Source: Streptomyces roseoviridis (GTDB taxonomy: Bacteria > Actinomycetota > Actinomycetes > Streptomycetales > Streptomycetaceae). From it: 64,000 nt of DNA. Shown one piece after another: positions 7,692 through 15,802 of the stretch; within the stretch, counting starts at the first letter, position 1; every line of letters begins with the position of its first letter. The stretch covers positions 6,823,001 to 6,887,000 of the forward strand of contig NZ_BAAAWU010000001.1 of assembly GCF_039535235.1 (NCBI RefSeq). The letters run 5' to 3'. A program made the translations under genes and the position numbers. The notes beneath the pieces are model-generated. The model did no database searches. It was not told the origin of the DNA and was given only the letters and a program-made list of their open reading frames with translations.

Positions 7692-8693
7692 TCACAGGGG
7701 GCGCGCGCCCGGCTCCAGCAAGGCCATGCCCATCGGCGTCACCGTGTGGAGGACCGCCTTGCCTTCGCGTCGCGTGGTGAGCAGGCCGGCGTTGCGGAGC
7801 ACGGAGGTGTGGTGGCTCACGGTCGCCGGCGAGATGCCGAGCCGACGTGCCAGATCCGTGGTGCCACGACCGACCGCCACCGCCTCCAGGATCGCGGCGC
7901 GTGTACGTCCCAGCAGGTCCTCCAGCGCCTGAGCGGTGGACGCTCCGCCGCCCTCCCACAGCGTGCTGCCCACCAGGGCATCGGTGACGGTCGGGACGGC
8001 GAGGACGGGGGCCTCGGCCGGATCCCGTGTGGGCTGCATCAGCTCGGCCCGTCCGGCGGAGAACATCGTGGGGGCGATGACGAGACCGCGTCCGTTCAAA
8101 TGGACGTCGGCCTCGTGCGGATGCTCCAGTTCGAGGACCGGCGGCCGCCAGCGCAGCATCGGGCCGCAGAGGATCTTCAGCAGCTGCTCGACCCCGCCTT
8201 CGATCATCGCGTTCGCATACGCGGCGCGGGCCTCGGCCAGATGCGTGCGCACCCTGACCCAGTGCGGAGCGACGGTCACGCCGTGGCACGCCCGTAAGGC
8301 GGCGGTGACGTGGAGCCATGCCTCACGGTCGCCGTCCACCAGGCTGCGGGCCCAGGCGCGGTGCGCGGGAGAGAAGCGGATGTTCTCGAATTCGAGGCGG
8401 AGCAGGTTCCGGGGAGCGCCGAGCAGTCGGTCCACCGCCTCCTCGATGTGCACCGAGTCGCCCGCCAGGCTTCTCACGTCGACATCGGGCCCCAGGGACG
8501 GCAGCAGCGCGAGGAGGGGACGTGCCCGTTCGTCCAGGCGTCCCCGTACCGAAACCTGCCAGCGCCGGAAGCCGAGGCCGACCTCAGGGGCGTGCAGCAG
8601 CTTCACGCTGTCGAGCGTCTCGGCCGCCGCGCCGATCGTCCCGGCCACTCGGATCCGCATCAGGTCCTGGTCCGTGAAGTGGATCCGTTTCAC
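7692..8693 (-). CDS. DUF5937 / ArsR-type winged-helix transcriptional regulator
   Basis: 333 residues from GTG at 8693, which starts with KRIHFTDQDLMRIRVAG, the usual opening of DUF5937 regulators; an ATG 12 codons upstream (8729) is possible. Residues ~1-210 are the DUF5937 ligand/effector region. The C-terminus is an ArsR-like winged helix: TTDLARRLGISPATVSHHTS then LRNAGLLTTRREGKAVLHTV. Such regulators are usually local repressors. It is divergent from the monooxygenase-SnoaL gene at 9002, with a 308-base shared promoter region, so that gene is the natural target (inference). Confidence 0.82.
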   Translation of the reverse strand: MKRIHFTDQDLMRIRVAGTIGAAAETLDSVKLLHAPEVGLGFRRWQVSVRGRLDERARPLLALLPSLGPDVDVRSLAGDSVHIEEAVDRLLGAPRNLLRLEFENIRFSPAHRAWARSLVDGDREAWLHVTAALRACHGVTVAPHWVRVRTHLAEARAAYANAMIEGGVEQLLKILCGPMLRWRPPVLELEHPHEADVHLNGRGLVIAPTMFSAGRAELMQPTRDPAEAPVLAVPTVTDALVGSTLWEGGGASTAQALEDLLGRTRAAILEAVAVGRGTTDLARRLGISPATVSHHTSVLRNAGLLTTRREGKAVLHTVTPMGMALLEPGARPL

Positions 8694-9001
8694 CGAGCAT
8701 TCCGTTTCCGTGTTCCCGTTCGCACACATCACTCTCGGGCACGGGCCGGTCGCCGCACAACGACCAATCAGGCCAGACGCCACCCGACACCCAAGCCTGC
8801 TCGGTGCGTCTTCTCCGTACACGCGCCTTCCGTGCCATCCGGCGCGTTCCTGAGCGTGCCCCGCGCAACCGGGCGCCCCCTGTCGATGCGCTGACCCGCT
8901 GCCCCGAGGTCGCTGCCCGGCGCCGGACCTCCGGGGGGCAGGGCGTGCGGGCCGGGCATAGCCTGAGGTTGTCCCGGGTGTCTCGCACGACGGGAGACGT
9001 G
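8694..9001. other. divergent promoter region, regulator / monooxygenase fusion
   Basis: 308 bases between two divergent starts. The part near 8700-8770 is less GC-rich (CGTTTCCGTGTTCCCGTTCG). CGGGAGACG at 8991-8999 is the RBS for the plus gene. No clear palindrome stood out as an operator. Confidence 0.45.
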
Positions 9002-9697
9002 ATGACATTTGTACAGGTCATCGACTGCAGGACCAGCAGAGCCGATGAGTTGAACAGGCTGATGGACGCCTGGGTCGAGGCGACCCAGGGTAAGCGGACC
9101 GCCACCCATTCGATCATGGGGCGGGACCGCGCCGACTCCACCCACGTGGTGGAGATCGTCGAATTCCCTTCCTACGAGGAGGCGATGAAGAACTCGAACC
9201 TGCCCGAGACCGACCGGATCTTCCGGGAGATGGTCGCCCTGTGTGACGGTGAGCCGTCCTTCACGGACCTCGACGTGATGCGTGACGAGCAGCTCAACAA
9301 GATCGTGGTCCGGAGCTTCTTCGAGGAGGTGATCAACGGGAAGAACGTGGACGCCGCGGACGCGATCTGCACCGCCGACTACCGCGAGCACGATCCTTCC
9401 CTGTCCTCGTACGACATCGGGCTCGAACAGGCGAAGGCCGAGAACCGGGAGATCATCGCCGCCTTCGAGCCGACGGCGACGATGGAGAGCATGGTCGCCG
9501 AGGGCGACCTGGTGTGCGTCCGCGTGTCGTTCAAGGGGCGGCACGTCGGCTCGTACCAGGGCATGGAGGCCACTGGCCGGGAGGTCTCCGGAACGGCGCA
9601 CGCGAGCTTCCGCTGTGAGGGCGGCAGGATCGCGGAATCCTGGTGGAACTTCGACGACCTCGGACTGATGAAGCAGCTCGGCGTGCTGGAGGACTGA
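9002..9697 (+). CDS. fusion of an ABM-like alpha-beta barrel and a SnoaL-like domain
   Basis: 231 residues from ATG at 9002 (GGGAGACGTG just upstream; GTG 8999 is an alternative). Residues 1-95 (MTFVQVIDCRTSRADELNRL, HVVEIVEFPSYEEAMKNSNL) fit a dimeric alpha-beta-barrel / antibiotic-biosynthesis-monooxygenase-like fold. Residues ~100-231 (VRSFFEEVINGKNVDAADAI, YREHDPSL, ATGREVSGTAHASFRCEGGR, ESWWNFDDLGLMKQLG) are a SnoaL-like ester-cyclase domain. Both folds handle small aromatic or polyketide-like molecules; no substrate can be named. It is probably controlled by the divergent DUF5937 regulator. Confidence 0.8.
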   Translation: MTFVQVIDCRTSRADELNRLMDAWVEATQGKRTATHSIMGRDRADSTHVVEIVEFPSYEEAMKNSNLPETDRIFREMVALCDGEPSFTDLDVMRDEQLNKIVVRSFFEEVINGKNVDAADAICTADYREHDPSLSSYDIGLEQAKAENREIIAAFEPTATMESMVAEGDLVCVRVSFKGRHVGSYQGMEATGREVSGTAHASFRCEGGRIAESWWNFDDLGLMKQLGVLED

Positions 9698-9782
9698 CCG
9701 GCCGGCTCGTGCCCCGCGGGCACGGCGGCGATCGACCCCGTGGAAGGGGCCGTCCAGCACGCCTGAGATGCCGTGATCACAC

Positions 9783-9822
9783 CGGCCACGGCGGGAGCCT
9801 CGCATGGTTCCCGCCGTGGCCG
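9783..9822. terminator. strong inverted repeat after the fusion gene
   Basis: Perfect 14-bp arms, CGGCCACGGCGGGA (9783-9796) and TCCCGCCGTGGCCG (9809-9822), with a 12-base loop, 86 bases after the 9697 stop. It also lies downstream of the minus-strand CBS fossil, so it may once have ended both transcripts. Confidence 0.55.
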
Positions 9823-9917
9823 ACCCGCTGTGCTCGCCCGGACCGGGGGCGCGCCGACGGTGTCGGGCCCGGATTCCGGGCGTGGGCCCTCGGGGTTTCC
9901 TGCTTCCGGCGGGCGGA

Positions 9918-10060
9918 TCAGTCCGTGGACAGCGCTTCGAGGAGGTCGCCGACCTTCGGGTCGGGCAGGGCGCGGGCGACGTCGGCCTGGGCCACGATGC
10001 CGACCAGACGGTGGCCGTCGGGAACTCGTCTGCCCCGAGGACGCGGCGGGTAACGCGGCT
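9918..10060 (-). pseudogene. fragment of a CBS-domain protein
   Basis: On the minus strand the frame ending at 9918 reads GRRVPDGHRLVGIVAQADVA followed by RALPDPKVGDLLEALSTD, which is the last ~40 residues of an actinobacterial CBS-domain protein. Intact homologues continue upstream through a first CBS repeat and read roughly RVPVVDGHRL, so a couple of residues also look deleted here. Upstream of the fragment the frame is Arg/Pro-rich noise with no start or first CBS domain. I read this as the 3' end of a decayed gene. A shared palindrome at 10124-10137 lies where its promoter would have been. Confidence 0.6.
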
Positions 10061-10123
10061 CCCCGGCCGACCACTCCACAGCGGGAAGCGCGGGCCGGGA
10101 CGAGCACCCGCCGGAGATGATGG

Positions 10124-10137
10124 TTGCCGTTTGACAA
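10124..10137. promoter_or_regulatory. TTGYC-N4-GRCAA palindrome, site 1
   Basis: TTGCCGTTTGACAA. One of six like sites in the island (10124, 12131, 16882, 24456, 24773, 26799). It lies between the CBS fossil and the 3' end of the MarR gene at 10276, and is followed by AATAATGA, an A/T-rich run unusual here. It probably binds one of the island's MarR proteins (inference). Confidence 0.55.
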
Positions 10138-10147
10138 TAATGACCAT

Positions 10148-10224
10148 GAGGCAACAAAGTATCCGAGTCGGACGCACGGGGAAGGACCAGGAATGCTCCG
10201 GTGGGCGGAGATCGCTCCGTGTGC
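10148..10224 (+). other. conserved non-coding block downstream of the MarR gene (copy 1)
   Basis: About 75 bases from GTATCCG to CCGTGT are largely identical to 24797-24871 in the second MarR/PP2C unit. The block contains CTCCG (10196-10200), CGGAG (10206-10210) and CTCCG (10215-10219), so the middle arm can pair with either side, giving two mutually exclusive hairpins. It also contains GGGGAAGGACCAGGA before an ATG (10193), but the peptide sequences of the two copies diverge after ten residues, so an RNA or DNA role is more likely than a gene. It is convergent with, and could run antisense to, the MarR gene. Confidence 0.4.
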
Positions 10225-10275
10225 TGGTCACCTTCACCGAAAGGCGACGGTGACCGTGGCGCCGCACGGCGTCGT

Positions 10276-10758
10276 TCAGGCGGTCCGGCCGTCGACGTCG
10301 AGGGGGGCGCCGTGTATCTGCGCCGCCGCGGTGGAGCAGAACGCCTCCAGCCCCTCCAGCAGCGCGACGCGCTTGGCGGCGGGCATGCCGGCCAGCACCG
10401 TCCGCAGTTCCCGCTCCCGGCGGGCGCGCAGCTCGGCGAGGAAGGCCCGCCCCGGGCCGCTGAGGTGCAGGCGCACCTCGCGTCGGTCCTCCGGGCTCAC
10501 GACCCGCTCGACCAGTCCCGCGGCCTGCAGCCGGTCGCACAGGCGGCTGGTGGACGGCGGTGTCGAGGCGAGGCTCTCGGCGAGGGTGCGCAGGTTGATG
10601 CCGTCGTGGTGCTCCAGGATGTGCAGGGCACGCAGCTGGGACGCGGAGGTGGGTGCGGTCGACGCCCGGCCCCACACGACTTCCAGCAGCTCGACGGCCG
10701 TCGTGGTCACACGCGCGACCTCGTCGGGCTCGGGGCGGCGGAAGACGGTCACGGTCAC
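10276..10758 (-). CDS. MarR-family regulator, copy 1
   Basis: 160 residues from GTG at 10758. Winged-helix core: SASQLRALHILEHHDGINLR, then TLAESLASTPPSTSRLCDRL (recognition helix) and AAGLVERVVSPEDRREVRLH (wing). Flanking helices (ELRARRERELRTVLAGMPAA) would dimerise. It is nearly the same as the protein at 24925-25410 and shares the SRLCDRLxAAGLxERV signature with the MarR proteins at 13510 and 31469. It is divergent from the GAF-PP2C gene at 10905. MarR proteins bind palindromes of about 14-18 bp as dimers, and the shared TTGYC-N4-GRCAA site is a good candidate. No cysteine sensor pair is evident. Confidence 0.88.
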   Translation of the reverse strand: MTVTVFRRPEPDEVARVTTTAVELLEVVWGRASTAPTSASQLRALHILEHHDGINLRTLAESLASTPPSTSRLCDRLQAAGLVERVVSPEDRREVRLHLSGPGRAFLAELRARRERELRTVLAGMPAAKRVALLEGLEAFCSTAAAQIHGAPLDVDGRTA

Positions 10759-10904
10759 ACTCTCGCGGGCACTGGGGTGCCTGTCAGCGTACTAGGCGCA
10801 CGCCGGGCTGTGGATGCCCGTGAGGCCGATGTGTCCCGTTCGGGGGCCCGACCTCGTGATCGAGGTGCGAGCCTCTGTGGAGAAGGATGGGTGTTATCCC
10901 GATT

Positions 10905-12077
10905 ATGGACGGATTCCTGGCCGCTGAGCGCGCGCTGCGCACAGCGGCTCCCGATGCGTTGCTCGATGCCGTACGCGCCGTGCTGGCCGAGCGCTACGGC
11001 GCGGAGGATGCCGAACTGTACATGGCCGACTACGGCCTGACGGTGCTTCAGCCGGTGTCCGTGCTCCCGCACGCCCTGGGTGCGGTGCCGCTGAACAACA
11101 GCCCGGCCGGCCGCGCTTTCGGTGCGCAGGAGCCGTATCGGGAGGACATCGGCAACGGCCGTGACCGGCTGCATCTGCCGGTCAGCGTCCGGGGTGACCG
11201 GCTCGGGGTGCTGTCGGTGACCTTCCCTGAAGGCGGGGCCGCGCGCCGGTGGGAGACGGAGCTCGCGGAGATCGCCGGGGTCCTCGGGCGCGAGGTGGTG
11301 GTGGCCGAGCGGGACACCGACCTCTATCTCCAGGCCCGCCGCAAGGACCGGCTGACCCTGGCCGCCGAGATGCAGTGGCAGCTGCTGCCCGGCCGTTCGT
11401 GTTCGCGGCCCGAGTACGAGCTGGGGGCCCAGCTGGAGCCGGCGTACGCGATCTTCGGGGACAACTTCGACTGGTCGGCCACCGCCGACCGTCTGATGCT
11501 GTACGTCACCAACGGCATGGGGGAGGGGATAGAGGCGGCGTTGCTGACGAACCTGGCCATCAACGCCCTGCGCAACGCGCGGCGTGCCGGCATCTCCATC
11601 GCCGACCAGGCGGCCCTGGCCGACCAGGCCGTCTACGCCCACTACCGGGGCCGTTGCCACCTGTCCGTCCTGATGTGCGACTTCGACCTGACCACCGGGC
11701 GAGCGAGCGTGGTGGACGCGGGCTCGCCCCAGCTGCTGCGCCTGCGCGACGGGGTGGTGGAGCGCGTCGACTTCGAGGCCCAGCTGCCGCTGGGGATGTT
11801 CGAGGAGACGGACTACGTGACCCAGGACTTCCAGGTCGAGCCGGGGGACCGGCTCGTCTTCGTCAGCGACGGCGTGCACGCGGTGGCCTCTCCCCGAGGC
11901 GAGGCGTACGGGAACGCGGCTCTCGCCCGCGCCATCCAGTCCACCCGCCTGCTGCCCGCCGCCGAGGTGCCGCGCGCGATCCTGAGGGAGCTGACCGGTC
12001 ACCGTGGCAGGCCCGCACCGGACGACGACGCCTTGATCGTCTGCCTCGACTGGCGGGGAAGGCACGTCGCCCCCTGA
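10905..12077 (+). CDS. GAF-like + SpoIIE/PP2C-type protein, copy 1 (altered metal site)
   Basis: 390 residues from ATG at 10905, the start conserved with the 25559 copy (ATG 10887 is an in-frame alternative). Residues 1-125 are GAF-like (SPAGRAFG, LHLPVSVRGDRLGVLSVTF). The rest is a SpoIIE-type phosphatase: QLLPGRSC, FGDNFDW (first metal Asp kept), VTNGMGEGIEAALL, LGMFEETDY, FVSDGVHAV and DDDALIV. At the second metal position, where SpoIIE has D in GDGMGNG, this protein has Asn203. PP2C proteins of this class dephosphorylate STAS proteins in sigma-factor switches. The Asn may weaken activity or alter metal use, so it could be a sensor or decoy. It is divergent from its MarR partner. Confidence 0.85.
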   Translation: MDGFLAAERALRTAAPDALLDAVRAVLAERYGAEDAELYMADYGLTVLQPVSVLPHALGAVPLNNSPAGRAFGAQEPYREDIGNGRDRLHLPVSVRGDRLGVLSVTFPEGGAARRWETELAEIAGVLGREVVVAERDTDLYLQARRKDRLTLAAEMQWQLLPGRSCSRPEYELGAQLEPAYAIFGDNFDWSATADRLMLYVTNGMGEGIEAALLTNLAINALRNARRAGISIADQAALADQAVYAHYRGRCHLSVLMCDFDLTTGRASVVDAGSPQLLRLRDGVVERVDFEAQLPLGMFEETDYVTQDFQVEPGDRLVFVSDGVHAVASPRGEAYGNAALARAIQSTRLLPAAEVPRAILRELTGHRGRPAPDDDALIVCLDWRGRHVAP

Positions 12078-12130
12078 GCGGAGGCCGACATCGCGGTCGC
12101 GTGCCGTCCCGCTCCTCGCCCCCGCTATGG

Positions 12131-12144
12131 TTGCCACGACGCAA
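12131..12144. promoter_or_regulatory. TTGYC-N4-GRCAA palindrome, site 2
   Basis: TTGCCACGACGCAA, inside a longer perfect repeat ATGGTTGC-N6-GCAACCAT (12127-12148). It lies 177 bases upstream of the PP2C gene at 12321 and 54 bases after the previous stop, so it can only serve the downstream gene. Confidence 0.55.
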
Positions 12145-12320
12145 CCATGACGTGGTCGCTCGCCGGACGACCAGCCCGCCGGGTTGACGGCTGCTGTCGT
12201 ACACGCCGGCATCCGCCGGACAGCGGCCGCCGGGACGCACGATCCCCACCCGGCGGCGAGCCGGGTGGAAGCCGTCCCCGCGAGGTAGCGTGGAAGCCGT
12301 AAGGCGAGAGGGTGTCCCCA

Positions 12321-13499
12321 GTGAAAACCTTTGATCTGCTTCCGTCCGCCGAAGCCCAACTGCGTGCCGCCGCCCCCCACGCTCTGCTCGCCACGGCCGC
12401 CCGCATCCTCACCGAACAGGCGGGAGCCGAAGAGGCGACCGTCCTCCTCGCCGACTACGGCCTGTCCGTCCTGCAGCCGGTCTCCGAGCTGCCGCACACC
12501 GCGGCACCGGTCCCGGCCCACGACGGTCCCGCCGGCAGCGCCTTCGTCCAGCAGAGCCCGGTCGTCGAGGTCCTCCGTGACCCGGCCGGTCACCTCGTGC
12601 ACCTGCCCATCACCGTGCGTGGTGACCGGCTCGGCATCCTCACCGTGCGTCTGCCCGCCGGCAGAGCCGACGCGGACACCGTTCTGAAACTGGGCTCCTT
12701 CGCGACGGCCCTGGGGCACGAGCTCCTCACCGCGGACCGTGACACCGACCTCTACATGCAGGCCCGCCGAACGCGCCGCCTCACGCTGGCCGCCGAGATG
12801 CAGTGGGAGCTCCTTCCGGGCCGCGGCTGCGCCCGGGACGAGTACACGATCGGAGCGCACCTCGAGCCCGCCTACGCCATCGGGGGCGACAACTTCGACT
12901 GGTCGACCAGCGCCGACCACCTCGTCCTCACGGTCACCGACGGCATGGGCCAGGGCATCGAGGCGTCACTGCTGACCAGCCTCACCGTCGGAGCGCTGCG
13001 CAACGCGCGCCGCGCCGGCATCGGCCTGGCCGACCAGGCATCGCTCGCCGACCAGGCGGTCTACGCGCAGTACGGCGGCAAGGCCTACGCCTCCACGCTC
13101 CTGCTGCGGTTCGACCTGGCCGACGGCACCGTGCACGCCGTCGACGCCGGCTCCCCGCAGCTCTTCCACCAGCGCGACGGCCGCACCGCACGCATCGAAC
13201 TGGAAGCGCAGCTCCCGCTGGGCATGTTCGAGGAAACGGTCTACACGGAACAGACGTTCCACGTCGAGCCGGGGGACCGCCTCATCGTGGTCAGCAGCGG
13301 CGTGCACAACACCCGCTCCGCCACCGGCGACCTCTTCGGGGAGCGCGTCCTGCGGCAGATCCTCGGCGCCACCCGCCCCGAGCCTCCCCACGAGACCGCC
13401 CGCGCGGTCGTCTCCGGGCTCGTGGAGCACTTCGGCAGCAGCGAACTGACGTCCGATGCCGCGGTGGTCTGTCTCGACTGGACGGGCCGTCCCCGCTGA
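12321..13499 (+). CDS. GAF-like + SpoIIE/PP2C-type protein, copy 2 (altered metal site)
   Basis: 392 residues from GTG at 12321 (GGCGAGAGG is 9 bases upstream; GTG 12312 also in frame). It has the same architecture as 10905 and 25559 but is clearly more diverged. The PP2C motifs are GGDNFDW, VTDGMGQGIEASLL (Asp207 kept, unlike the other two copies), LGMFEETVY, VVSSGVHNTRS and SDAAVVCLDW. Here the third metal Asp, normally in (S/T)DG, is Ser326. So each paralogue type lacks a different ligand of the four-Asp site. Its stop is 10 bases from the convergent MarR gene. Confidence 0.84.
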   Translation: MKTFDLLPSAEAQLRAAAPHALLATAARILTEQAGAEEATVLLADYGLSVLQPVSELPHTAAPVPAHDGPAGSAFVQQSPVVEVLRDPAGHLVHLPITVRGDRLGILTVRLPAGRADADTVLKLGSFATALGHELLTADRDTDLYMQARRTRRLTLAAEMQWELLPGRGCARDEYTIGAHLEPAYAIGGDNFDWSTSADHLVLTVTDGMGQGIEASLLTSLTVGALRNARRAGIGLADQASLADQAVYAQYGGKAYASTLLLRFDLADGTVHAVDAGSPQLFHQRDGRTARIELEAQLPLGMFEETVYTEQTFHVEPGDRLIVVSSGVHNTRSATGDLFGERVLRQILGATRPEPPHETARAVVSGLVEHFGSSELTSDAAVVCLDWTGRPR

Positions 13500-13509
13500 C
13501 CCGGCGCGG

Positions 13510-14010
13510 TCACGGCCGATCCGTCACCCGGGACGTCCCGTGCCGAGCGGCGAGGAAGGCGCGCAGGCCCCGGGCCAGCGCCTCCCGTTCGGACGATCCC
13601 ATCCTCGCCACGACGTCGGCGAGCGCCCGGGACCTGTGCGAGACCACCTCGTCCCACATCTGACGGCCGTAGACCGTCAGACTCAGCTGCAGTTCACGCC
13701 GTTTCCCGGGGCGCGGTACGCGCTCCAGAAGTCCTGCGGCTGCCAGCCGGTCGCACAACCGGCTGGCAGTCGGCAGCGTGATGTCCATGGCCTCCGCCAG
13801 GGCGGTGAGATTGAGACCCGGTGCCGACCGCAGGATCCCCAGGGCCCGTAGCTGGTGCTGCGACAGCCGCAGGCTCGCCTGCCGGCTCGCAGAGGACCAC
13901 AGGTGCGTCAGCCCCTCGACGGCGTCGGCGATCTCCCGCGCGAGGGACGCCGGACGCTCGCCCGGTTCCCTCGGCGGGTCCGCCTCCTGGTGCGCGCCCG
14001 GCCCCGTCAC
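13510..14010 (-). CDS. MarR-family regulator, copy 2
   Basis: 166 residues from GTG at 14010, which overlaps the stop of the upstream HATPase gene by four bases (GTGA), so the two are translationally coupled. Core: REIADAVEGLTHLWSSASRQ, SQHQLRALGILRSAPGLNLT, ALAEAMDITLPTASRLCDRL, AAAGLLERVPRPGKRRELQL. Its closest relative in the window is the protein at 31469-31981 (REIADAVDGLTNLW, LPTASRLCDRLEAAGLLERV); together they form a second MarR subfamily beside the 10276/24925 pair. An anti-sigma-type HATPase coupled to a MarR gene is unusual and ties the regulator to the switch. Confidence 0.85.
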   Translation of the reverse strand: MTGPGAHQEADPPREPGERPASLAREIADAVEGLTHLWSSASRQASLRLSQHQLRALGILRSAPGLNLTALAEAMDITLPTASRLCDRLAAAGLLERVPRPGKRRELQLSLTVYGRQMWDEVVSHRSRALADVVARMGSSEREALARGLRAFLAARHGTSRVTDRP

Positions 14011-14483
14011 AGCCGCCGGTGGCCCACGAGATCCCCTCCTGGATCGTCGGCCAGCATGATCGTCGTGCTGATGCGCTTGCCCACCGGCTCGCGGCGGATG
14101 GCGAAGCTCTGTCCGACCGCCATGACGATCTCCAGGCCGTGCTGCCCGATCCTGGAGGGATCGGCCGCGAGGACGACCGGCAGCGTCGGATTGCTGTCCC
14201 ACACGGCCACTTCGACCGCGCCGCCCACGACCCGCAGGTCGAGCAGGCACGGACCGGGTGCGTACTTGCGCGCGTTGGTCACCAGCTCACTGACCACCAG
14301 CTGTACGACGCTCATCGCGCGCCCGGACACCGGCAGTCCGTGCACGGCCTGCACGTCGGTGAGGAAGCCGCGGGCCAGAGCCCGGGCCACGGCGATCCCG
14401 TCATCGCCCTCCAACGCCGCGGAGACCGTCACGACGCTGTCCGACAGCGAGACTCCGCCCTCGCCACCTGCTGTCTTCTCCAT
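14007..14483 (-). CDS. RsbW-like HATPase (anti-sigma regulatory factor type)
   Basis: 158 residues from ATG at 14483 (MEKTAGGEGG). The HATPase_c fold shows VVQLVVSELVTNARKYAPGP (N box with the Mg-ATP Asn), EVAVWDSNPTLP (G1 region, with DSNP in place of the usual DxGxG) and IGQHGLEIVMAVGQSFAIRR (G2). Proteins like this either phosphorylate a STAS partner and bind a sigma factor, or act as accessory kinases. It is first in a two-gene unit with the MarR gene. The nearest sigma gene is at 15803-16714 on the same strand. Partner choice is inference. Confidence 0.82.
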   Translation of the reverse strand: MEKTAGGEGGVSLSDSVVTVSAALEGDDGIAVARALARGFLTDVQAVHGLPVSGRAMSVVQLVVSELVTNARKYAPGPCLLDLRVVGGAVEVAVWDSNPTLPVVLAADPSRIGQHGLEIVMAVGQSFAIRREPVGKRISTTIMLADDPGGDLVGHRRL

Positions 14484-14602
14484 GCTGTCCGCCCCGCACT
14501 CGTGCCCGTACGTCCCACCCCGTCTACCCCCGAATCGGAACGGCAGACACGTGCGCACGGTTCGGATCCGCGCCGGGATCCGGCATCAGGACATCGGGGC
14601 CG

Positions 14603-15028
14603 TCAGTCGTTCGGCTCCTTGTCGAAGTCCCGGTCGAAGTCCTTCGCGCAGGCGTCTCGTTCGGACTGCGTCTTGGCGTGCTGCACACAGTCGTCGAAGT
14701 TCTTGAACTCGTCCGAGTTGAGGACCGAGGCGCCGATGGCCAGGATCACGACGGAGGCGAGCAGGCCCAGCCCGCCGAGAACGGCGCCGACGAGCGACAT
14801 CGTGCCGCGACCGCCGTCGCCGCGGCGCGCCTTGCGCGCGCCGATGATGCCGAGGACCAGGGCGCCGAGGCCGAGCAGGATGCCGCCGAGAACGGTCCAG
14901 AAGAGCAGGACCGCCGCGATGCCGAGGACGAGCGCGGCGATGGCCAGGCCGCTGCTGCGCTTCGCGCCCACGGGCGGGCTGGTCCGCGTGGAGCCGTACG
15001 GGCTGTCGGAATGGTCGGAGAAGGACAT
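14603..15028 (-). CDS. DUF4190-type small membrane protein
   Basis: 141 residues. After a Ser/Pro-rich start come two hydrophobic hairpins: LAIAALVLGIAAVLLFWTVL with GGILLGLGALVLGIIGARKA, and MSLVGAVLGGLGLLASVVIL. This is the repeated pattern of DUF4190 proteins. The C-terminal tail is acidic with two cysteines (FDDCVQHAKTQSERDACAKD) and probably lies outside the membrane. Function unknown. It sits within the minus-strand run from the sigma gene to the MarR gene and may be co-transcribed with the HATPase genes on both sides. Confidence 0.8.
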   Translation of the reverse strand: MSFSDHSDSPYGSTRTSPPVGAKRSSGLAIAALVLGIAAVLLFWTVLGGILLGLGALVLGIIGARKARRGDGGRGTMSLVGAVLGGLGLLASVVILAIGASVLNSDEFKNFDDCVQHAKTQSERDACAKDFDRDFDKEPND

Positions 15029-15118
15029 GCCATCACACTCATCTCTGGTGCCGAGCCAACGAGTTGTCGTCGTGCCGTGTGCCCGCGAGTCGGCGATGAA
15101 TGCGTGCTGACCCGGGCT

Positions 15119-15631
15119 TCAGACGGACCGGGAGCCCGGCACGAGGCGCGAGGCCCCGGACGTCGTCGTGGACCGGTGTACGGGTGACCCGCCGGGCGCC
15201 GGAGCCGGTCGCCTCAGCGGCACCAGGGCGTGGATGGATTTGCCGCCGGCCGCGGGCGTGACGGTGACGTCCTGGCTGAGTCGCCGGACGATGCGCAGGC
15301 CGAACTCGCCGGGGTGCGAGCCTCCCGCGACGGAGACCGTGGCGGGAGGCCATGCCGGATTGCGGTCCGTCACGGTGACCCAGAGACCTTCGTCGGCGAG
15401 GGCGAGCCGGAAGGCGCGCACGCCCCCGCCGTGCCGGATCGCGTTGGCGACCAGCTCCGAGGCGACCAGCAGCGCGTCGGTGAGGGCGACGTCCTCGCTC
15501 ATGGACGGCTGGTCCCGGAAGAACCGCTCGCCGAGAAACCTGCGCACCTCGTCGCGCGCCGCGGCCGCCGTCACGGCGCGCCTCTCTGCCCCGTTCTCCT
15601 TCCAGGCGGTGACCGCTTCATCGGTTGTCAT
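15119..15631 (-). CDS. RsbW-like HATPase (second)
   Basis: 170 residues from ATG at 15631 (GGGGGCATCACCC upstream). Motifs: DALLVASELVANAIRHGGGV (N box), LWVTVTDRNPAWPP (G1 region, again DxNP), HPGEFGLRIVRRLSQDVTVT (G2), then a Pro/Ser/Thr-rich tail of ~30 residues. It is the gene next to the SigB/SigF-type sigma factor at 15803 and the best placed candidate for its anti-sigma factor. The DxNP version of the G1 motif is shared with the 14007 protein, which suggests the two arose by duplication. Confidence 0.83.
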   Translation of the reverse strand: MTTDEAVTAWKENGAERRAVTAAAARDEVRRFLGERFFRDQPSMSEDVALTDALLVASELVANAIRHGGGVRAFRLALADEGLWVTVTDRNPAWPPATVSVAGGSHPGEFGLRIVRRLSQDVTVTPAAGGKSIHALVPLRRPAPAPGGSPVHRSTTTSGASRLVPGSRSV

Positions 15632-15802
15632 GGGTGATGCCCCCGTTCGTCCGAGTTGTCTCCATTTCGTAGATTTGCCCAATGAAGTTCTGTACATGCC
15701 GTCTTCGGTGACCGGTTCACCCTCACGGTGAAGTACGAAGCCGGCGGTGGGTGTTGTGGATCCGGGGGGCCGCCTCGGGGGTGACAGAGCCGGATCCGGC
15801 CC

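Noticed and set aside
10193..10795. Plus-strand gene starting MLRWAE behind GGGGAAGGACCAGGA
   Set aside because: The start context is good, but the protein sequence diverges from its duplicate after ten residues and the rest is antisense to the MarR gene.
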